Source: Pyxicephalus adspersus
Lineage: Eukaryota > Chordata > Amphibia > Anura > Pyxicephalidae
Length of the DNA: 64,000 nucleotides
Reading direction: 5' to 3'
NCBI RefSeq assembly: GCF_032062135.1
Contig: NC_092858.1
Coordinates: 121,584,899-121,648,898, forward strand
Shown: piece after piece, positions 57,437 through 64,000 of the stretch
Numbering within the stretch: position 1 is the stretch's first letter
Layout of the letters: each line of letters begins with the position of its first letter
Position numbers and translations under genes: made by a program
Notes under the pieces: model-generated
Told to the model about the DNA's origin: nothing
Seen by the model: only the letters and a program-made list of their open reading frames with translations
Databases searched by the model: none

Positions 57437-59314
57437 GCCACTAATTGCCCAACACACAGTAAGGATGCTGCTCGAGTCAGTCCGGGAGGTAACAGTGATG
57501 AAATATTGTATTCAATTATCTCTCCTAAAAACAGCCCCTGGGGTATATTTATATACCAATAAATCATTATTATATAAATATATATTGTATTTACATAAGT
57601 AAACTGAATAACTGCATATGTAGTATATAGTGTCTGCTTGCACATTAAACCTGCAACACCCATGAACAGTCCATATTGACTGGCCAGGGCAGAACAATGC
57701 ATGTGCAGGTTTAATTGCACTTTAAAACAAGAAACAACTTATCAGAAGCAAGATTGCTTGGTTAAAACACCTATGGTAATCTATAATTGGAATGCATATT
57801 GGTCTAAACTACTTCAAACTAATTAAATACCTTATTTTGGCATCCACCAAATGTTAACATATTTTGAAACATTGCCTTATAAATGAAAACAGATTCTTTA
57901 AAGTTATTTGTATAGGGTGAGTGCAAGGTCCAATAGGCTAATTGCTATTAAAAAGTTGTAAGCACTTCACCATTACTGGCAGAAGGCTAACACTTTCTTG
58001 CAAAACATATGGTTAAAAGGCATCATTCTGACAGTTAAGCATTCACCCTTCAACACTTTTATGTCCTTTAAAAAAATCAGTGATACTTTTTTCAAAGCTT
58101 TTTATTTCCTTGTGTTTTTTTTTCTTCCATTTTATTTTTTCCAATACTGGCAGAAACCAAATGGATGTTTTACCCAGCAGCCAAATCATATATTGCAACG
58201 GCTGGAGAAGGTCGTTGTCTTTGATGACAGAATTATTAACACACATTTAAATGTGAGATCTTGTGGCTTGGAAACAATAAATCCAGTAAATGGGCAAAGC
58301 AGCATTGCTAACTCAGCTAGTAAGAAACTTTAATATTCTCTGCTCAGTTCCGTTTATGCCCCATTCTGACAAGGGTTACAAGACGCTCCACAGTGAATTT
58401 TTACTGGCTAATTACAGGGTTTAATCATGAGGAATATTAGAGGGGAAAGGACTGCAAGGATGTAATGGAGAACAAAATAATAATAGGAGCTAGTTATGCA
58501 GGCTAGACAATACCTGGTGGTCCATGTCCTATCTTTCATACTTTTATGCTCTGAATTTTCTGTGCGTTACCTAATTATCATCTATTGCCATTTGCTGAGT
58601 TCTCTCAGCAACTCAGCAAGGTCAAGCAAAGTCTCACTCTTTGTTCCAAAACCATATGCGTTTAGTGCTTGTCATGCACGATGGCAGATTCGTTATTGCT
58701 GAAAGTAGCTTCACAAGCTTTTTAGAGTACAACTGTTTCTGTGTTAGAAGGAAAGACTACCAAAAAGGATATATAGAGGAACATATAGGAATGGCCTTAT
58801 AGCAGGCCTTCTATATAACACAGCCAACTCCCTAAATGTCATAACTATTAAAGATGGTTTGAAATAGAGTAAAGATTTATTTAAATTATGATCTTTACTG
58901 GTAAAATGCAGTGACAGCGATGACTTGCCTATCTGTTTATCTGCAGATGAGAAATAACTCTATAGTTTCTGGAGCCTCCAGATTTGGTACTGGATAAGCA
59001 TACTTTGCAAAGCTTTTCATTATCATTATCTTCATCATCAGCTTATTTAAAAAAAAGCGTATTAGTACCAGTTGAAATGAATTATTTAACAATTTCTTTG
59101 TTGCATTTATGGCCTGGTTCCCTACTTGCCTTATATCTACCCCTATGTACTCAGTGCTGCTCAGATCAGTTATGTGTCTTGCAAAAAGCACTGACTTCAA
59201 AGCGACTGGATAAGTATCTAATGAAATATGCAGGCATGAGAGATCATCTTAACCCAGTTTTATGCAATCAGTATACTCGTCATATTGATTGGATAGATTG
59301 GGATGTGAGATATA
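57437..59314. other. Single-copy-looking stretch, no gene seen
   Basis: About 1.9 kb. The plus frame 57998-58333 (111 codons) and the minus frame 58937-59200 have no recognised motif or clear splice frame. About 58340-58700 is a balanced, non-repetitive candidate conserved non-coding element. Confidence 0.45.
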
Positions 59315-59538
59315 GTGGCTGATTTATTAAAGCTTTCCAAAGCTGGAGAGGATACAATTTCATCTGTGAAGCTGGGTGATCCAGCAAACCTGGAATGGAT
59401 TACTTCAAAGTCATTTACTCTTTGCCAGCAAATGTTTTGAACCCCGGATCAGATCCATTCCAGATTTTCTGGATCACCGAGCTTCACTGATAAAAGTGTA
59501 TCCTCTCCAGCTTTAGAAAGCTTTAATAAATCAGGCCC
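59315..59538. mobile_element. Near-perfect palindromic MITE
   Basis: The first 40 bases, GTGGCTGATTTATTAAAGC onward through CTGGAGAGGATA, match the complement of the last 40 at about 37 positions. The inner part (GTGATCCAGCAAACC versus TCTGGATCACCGAGC) also folds back. No clear target duplication is seen, so the class is open. Remnants of the same terminus occur at 30785. Confidence 0.75.
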
Positions 59539-61370
59539 AAAGGGTGAATGATATTGCTTCTTGCTGCACTAAATTTAAAATGTTTTATTCTCAGCTCCGT
59601 ATTGCACATCTATGCTTTTTGAGCCAAACTTCTTGCTGTTTAGTAGTTCCATCACTTCTGATTTCTGCTGCACAATTGGATTGTCAGAAGTGGTTTATAT
59701 GCATCTTTGCATCGGTGGAACAGACTGGGATGTTTTTGCTTTAGTATGCTGACAAATATGCTATTAAAATATAAGCTCAAATATACATATGTCTGTCTGT
59801 TGCCCTGCAGATCACATCACTTGAGCTATCTTGTTGATGAAGTTGTAAGTGAGCGGTTAACTCACAGATCACACATAATATTGAAAACATGCATCCCATT
59901 TAGACTTCAGAAATCACTTTTCTTTCTTTCCAAAATGCATTGCAGTAAATGAGACAAGATGTTCGTGGGCTTAAAGCTGGCATTCTATATGTAAATGTCC
60001 TTCTGTGTCATAAGTACTTTGACAGCTTCATAAGTCTCAGCCTCAACACTTCATCAATCATTTGTGCTTATTCATTTTCTGTGCTTTTCCCACTGCAAGA
60101 AATAAAAACACGATTTAAACTTCAATGATATCTTAGATAAGGAAAATGGTCAGCATATCACATTTACTCCATGGTTAATCCTTATTCCCCTGGGCTACTA
60201 TTAGAGCTGCTGTAGTCTAAACAGATTAATGAAATCTACTTCACTGTAACCGATCAGAAAAAAATTCTAGAAATTCACTCTAAAACAAAAAGAAATATAG
60301 ATATATACTAGCAAACTGTAAAATACTCCTTATAATCCTACTACTACTGTAATACCCTTTTTATGGGTTTAGATACACTTTAAAGTAGATGTAATGCCCA
60401 AAATGAATAATTTAATTTGTTAAAGCACCATGTATAATAAATAATTGTATATATTTGTTACTGATAAGTAACTTGTTTTCCCCTTTCCCATCTTTGCACT
60501 TCAGTACTACTGATCTCCCGCAGCCTGTTTGCAGCCAAATGCATACATTCCAAATGCTTTGCAGCCAAATGCATGCATGCACGTAATCCAGCAATGACTT
60601 CATGACATTTCCCAGGATGTTTCCTAATAATAAAACAGTGGAAGATGCCTATGTAATGTATGCTGAAATAAGAAATTGGAAGCCAGTGGAACAGAGTGAA
60701 AAAGCAGAAGCACATTTGGAGACAGAAGTGGAGAATAGAGCTTAATTATAAACAAGAATATGCAGGTTGTTGTTTTTTCCTAATTTTGTTCTGCTACATT
60801 TACCGAGGTACCTATAGCAGAAGTTGAAGAAGAAGGAAATAGTGGGGTATAAAAATCCTTTATGTATGACAATGAATATTATTATAAAGTCCCCTTTAAT
60901 GCAAGAAAAATTGATAAAATCAGAAGTTCACGAAAAATGTATCCAAGGGATGCCTATTGGTGCTTGGCATATCCTTTAAATGTCCTTAGAACTCTTTAAA
61001 ATAAAATTATAACAGCGTTAACAGATAGAAAATAAATCTGATTGTATGGCCCTTTATTTTCTATAATCTTTGAAAAATGTACATGAAGTGATACTGGAGG
61101 TGTCCTGTGGTCAAACTTAAATAACATTGTTGGTTTCTGACACTTACATGCAGTGACATTTGTTGGTGTGGGTCAGTGACGGATTATATAGAGTTACTTT
61201 GGTAAATGTATTAGCTGTTGACAGATTATGTTTATTAACAAAGGTCAGATTAACAGCTGGTGACCAAAATATATACAGTAACAATAATGAGTGTTATAGT
61301 AGTTATGGCTGATACCACACAGTTACAAAAAACTGAATTACAGTTGTGAATAAGTGTAATATACTGTGAC
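59539..61370. other. Single-copy-looking stretch, no gene seen
   Basis: Frames at 59544-59744 and 60412-60715 have no recognised motif. GCAGCCAAATGCAT occurs twice near 60532 and 60561 as a small direct repeat. Confidence 0.45.
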
Positions 61371-62107
61371 ATGACCAGGGTAGCTCTGACCGTTACCCCT
61401 TCCTACCTTTTCCTTAATCTCAAACCTCCCCAACCCCACCAGTGACACATGAATTTAAATTGGCAGGCAAGCAACTGTTTATTGAAAGACAAAATAATAG
61501 TTTAACTATTCAAAATATAAATAACAAATATAAATAACCACATAAATAATGAAACATAAATAACAAAACACTTCTTATACTGTAAATCTTATAAATAAAA
61601 AAGCTACTTATAAATTAAGCATAAATTAACAAAACATAAAAACTAACAGTATAACCTCCTTTAAACAATAAATAACAATCAACAAGAATAGCTCTTATCT
61701 TATAAACCTTTCCAAGCTCCTGGCTATAAACCTGAACAACCAGGCTGCAGATCTTAGAAAACAAAGTCTGCAACCATCCGGATTTTGACTCCACCAACAT
61801 CTCAACCTTGGCCCTTAGCCGCCCAGCACCGCCCCGGGAGCCATGACCTTTTCATATTTAAAGGGGGACACCACAAACGATTGTTTGTGCCTTCCAAGAC
61901 CCCAACTGCCCTAACTAATCTGAAACCCCATGCTTCATGTTGCTCTAAAAAAAAAATTTCCTTTCTAAAAAAGGGGCCTCCCACTTCTGTCTGCACCCTT
62001 TTAACCTTTCCTCCGCCACACTTCCCCTTACCTCTAGACCAATCACTACTTCTACCCCTCCCTAACCATTTTAGTATTCTTGTTAACCCTTACCCTCCCT
62101 GGGCTAA
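61371..62107. repeat. Possible unclassified repeat with AT block then C-rich block
   Basis: TGACATGACCAGGGTAGC, then a long AATAAATAAC-rich stretch (61480-61690), then C-rich sequence with GCCGCCCAGCACCGCCCC. The sharp change of composition suggests a mobile element, but no ends were found. Confidence 0.3.
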
Positions 62108-62525
62108 GTCAGGTTGAAAAAACACATAAGTTCATCAAGTTCAACCCCTGGGGAAATATACATATTCCAGATAAAAACCCTATGAACAATGTTGATCCAG
62201 AGGAAGGCAAAAAAACCATAGTACAATTTGCTCCAACAGGGGAAAAAAATTCATTCCTGATTCCCTGAGGCAATCAGATGTTCCCTCAATCAACAGTCTT
62301 ATATCTAAACTTTAAAGCTTTAATACCCAGTTACATTCTGTTCTTCTAGAAAAAGCAATCTACAGTAATTGCTGAAACTACTTCCTGATGGAGCCGATTA
62401 CACATTTTTACCGACCTTATAGTGAAAAATCCCTTCCTTATCCAGGGCTTAAACTTGTTTTCCTCCAGTCACAAAGAGTGCCCTCTTGTTCTTTGCAACA
62501 TTCTTAAAAGTAATAGTTGAGAAGA
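62108..62525 (+). mobile_element. Dispersed amphibian repeat, class unknown
   Basis: Contains TTCATCAAGTTCAACCCCTG, GATCCAGAGGAAGGCAAAAA, GATGGAGCCGATTACACA and ACAAAGAGTGCCCTCTTGTT. I recall this text as a common repeat of frog genomes, with no second copy here to support it. Small frames inside are chance. Confidence 0.5.
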
Positions 62526-63555
62526 GAGTTGTGAAGAGAGTATATGGACCATTTATTTATTTTTATTTATTTAGCCTCATACCCTGTCATGCAGGCCCTG
62601 CACCTATTGTTTTAACACTATGAATCCATTGGAAGAAGTGGTAGCCAGAAAAGATCAAGAGCCAAACAGGTTTAGTTTTTAGTACAATGAGGCATTGTTC
62701 CAGAATACTGTAACATTAAAAAAAAATATATATTATATTTCCTAAATAATTGTGTCCTAGAAAAACAGAAGTTAATTCTTATAAGTTGCCTTTGTTGCCC
62801 CCCCCCCCCCACTATTAACATAGTAATTACAAGTTTAAATAAATATACAGTTTTTGATACATATCTTATTTTGTACCCAATGACTATCACTGTACTTCTG
62901 TATGTAGTATGGGTACATCATAGTCTTAGAACGGGGTCAGCAAGGTTCTCCACATATCTTCACAGCACCTGGCTTCAATACTTTAGAGTCAAGTAGGTTG
63001 GCATTTGGGAGGTGTTTTGCATATATCAAAATACAATTCAAACCAATGAGCAGGTGTCAGCCTGGAGGAGAGGGAAATCCCAGCAGATGGCATTTACATG
63101 TTGACAACACTAGGTAAAGCCCACATGTGATGCTGAACCTCCAAGTTAAAAAAAAAAAAAAAATGCAATCTATTGAATGGTGGAATGCACCAGTTATATT
63201 GAGGTGGTTAGGGCTGAATGATATTGTATGTCATCCAGCAAGGAAGTCAGATCCAAATCTTTCCGACCTGTATCTAACTTGCTGTAGCTTCTAATATAAG
63301 ATGTTAAAAGCTCACAGTGTTCAGTGAAGTCAGAATAAGCGTTTTTGGTACTGACAAGAAACCTGTACAACTGTGTAAACCTAAAGCTTTAGCTTGAACT
63401 TTGCATAAAAGCTTGATTCCCAGTAGTATATATTGTATTTGAATTGCTTTTTCCTATTGTTATATAGAATGATTTTCTTTGTGAGTTTTCCATTTCTATT
63501 TTATGTGCTTTAGCACATGTTTCAGTACATCAGCCCTGCTTAACACTCAAATATG
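62526..63555. other. No gene seen; homopolymer runs
   Basis: Contains a TTTA-rich patch (62550-62573), a 13-C run (62798-62810) and a 16-A run (63148-63163). Otherwise featureless. Confidence 0.5.
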
Positions 63556-63830
63556 TGCAGCATGGTAGCTTAGTGGTTAGCACTCTGGCCTTTGCAGTAC
63601 TGGGTCCCAGGTTCAAATCTCAGCCAGGACATTATCTGCATGGAGTTTGCAGGTTCTCCCAATATTTGCATGTGTTTTCTCCAGGTACCTTCAAGCCCTC
63701 CTACAATCCAGAAACATGTAGTTAGGTTAATTGGCTTCCCTCCAAAATTGACTGTGTTAAAGACATATGTCTATGTTAGGGACATTAGATTGTGGGCTCC
63801 TTTGAGAGACAGCTAGTGACATGACTATGG
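63556..63830 (+). mobile_element. tRNA-derived SINE with V-SINE-like core
   Basis: The head TAGCTTAGTGGTTAGCACTC (A-box-like) and GGTTCAAATCT (B-box-like) derive from a tRNA and form an internal RNA polymerase III promoter. The core GCATGGAGTTTGCAGGTTCT and the 3' part (GATTGTGGGCTCCTTTGAGA, GACTATGG) match the reverse copy at 16783-17055. The usual tail with GTACAGCGCT is missing, so the copy is 3'-truncated or diverged at its end. Confidence 0.82.
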
Positions 63831-63879
63831 ATGATACCAGTACTTTAATGCACTTTTGAAGGTTCTACCATATTGCCAC

Positions 63880-64000
63880 ATTTTCTGGTAATATGGCCAC
63901 AAGGCTTCTGGTAAAATGGCCACTCTAGCTCTGATAACATGGCTTCCCTGAATTTGGTAGTATGGCCTCTCTGTCAATGGTAGAATGGCCTTGACAACTC
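63880..64000. repeat. Minisatellite of about 25-bp units, running off the window
   Basis: About five units of the pattern (T)CTGGTAAAATGGCCACTC with variants, at about 63883, 63908, 63931, 63957 and 63979. The shared core is GGTA(A/G)(T/A)ATGGCC. The array continues beyond the window edge, and an earlier diverged unit may lie at 63860. Confidence 0.75.

Noticed and set aside
63556..63625. Functional tRNA gene
   Set aside because: A- and B-box-like motifs are present, but the sequence continues into a SINE core and does not close a tRNA cloverleaf with an acceptor stem.

Overview
The window is vertebrate nuclear DNA, most likely from a ranid-type frog. It is AT-rich, has almost no coding capacity, and is packed with short non-autonomous DNA transposons. 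Five copies of a 330-340 bp element with GCTGCGTACACAC-like ends, a tRNA-derived SINE sharing its tail with an L2/CR1-type LINE, and TTAA-flanked elements starting CCTCCTGGGCG or CCCCCCTAGC are repeats I associate with frog genomes. That attribution is from memory and was not searched. I see no intact host gene, rRNA, tRNA gene, CRISPR or bacterial feature. Nearly all ORFs above 60 codons look like chance ORFs.

Layout. 1-3.8 kb: two hAT-type elements with perfect 8-bp target duplications and a solo LTR with a perfect 5-bp duplication. 3.8-13.4 kb: mostly single-copy DNA with an RT fragment, a GGCAA-rich degenerate repeat and two more repeats. 13.4-18.8 kb: a nested pile made of a TTAA element, a reverse-strand L1-type LINE split by a SINE, and a hairpin-rich hAT-like composite holding a TTAA element and a frog MITE. 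20-22 kb: a perfect hairpin beside a 39-G run, a hAT transposase fragment next to a hAT end, and an LTR-like promoter block. 23.9-26.8 kb: a frameshifted coding-like exon on the minus strand, a TTAA element, and the longest coding remnant (25142-26828), a broken gene of a repetitive protein family. 27-45 kb: mostly single-copy sequence with minisatellites, a TTAA element nested in another repeat, and a 478-bp hairpin-rich hAT-like element. 45.7-47.2 kb: an L2/CR1-type LINE split by a MITE. 52-57.4 kb: two adjoining MITEs, a mariner-type MITE and a 1260-bp hAT-type composite with a perfect 8-bp duplication. 59-64 kb: a near-perfect palindromic MITE, other repeats, a SINE and a minisatellite running off the edge.

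The elements interact mainly by nesting. All five frog MITE copies lie inside or against another mobile element, two of them within a few bases of the same internal site of one host family. Hairpin cassettes are shared among elements whose ends differ, and several GC-rich elements carry an AGGTAAG-type splice-donor-like site. The long non-repeat stretches could hold conserved non-coding elements of a gene desert or a very large intron, which cannot be decided from one sequence.
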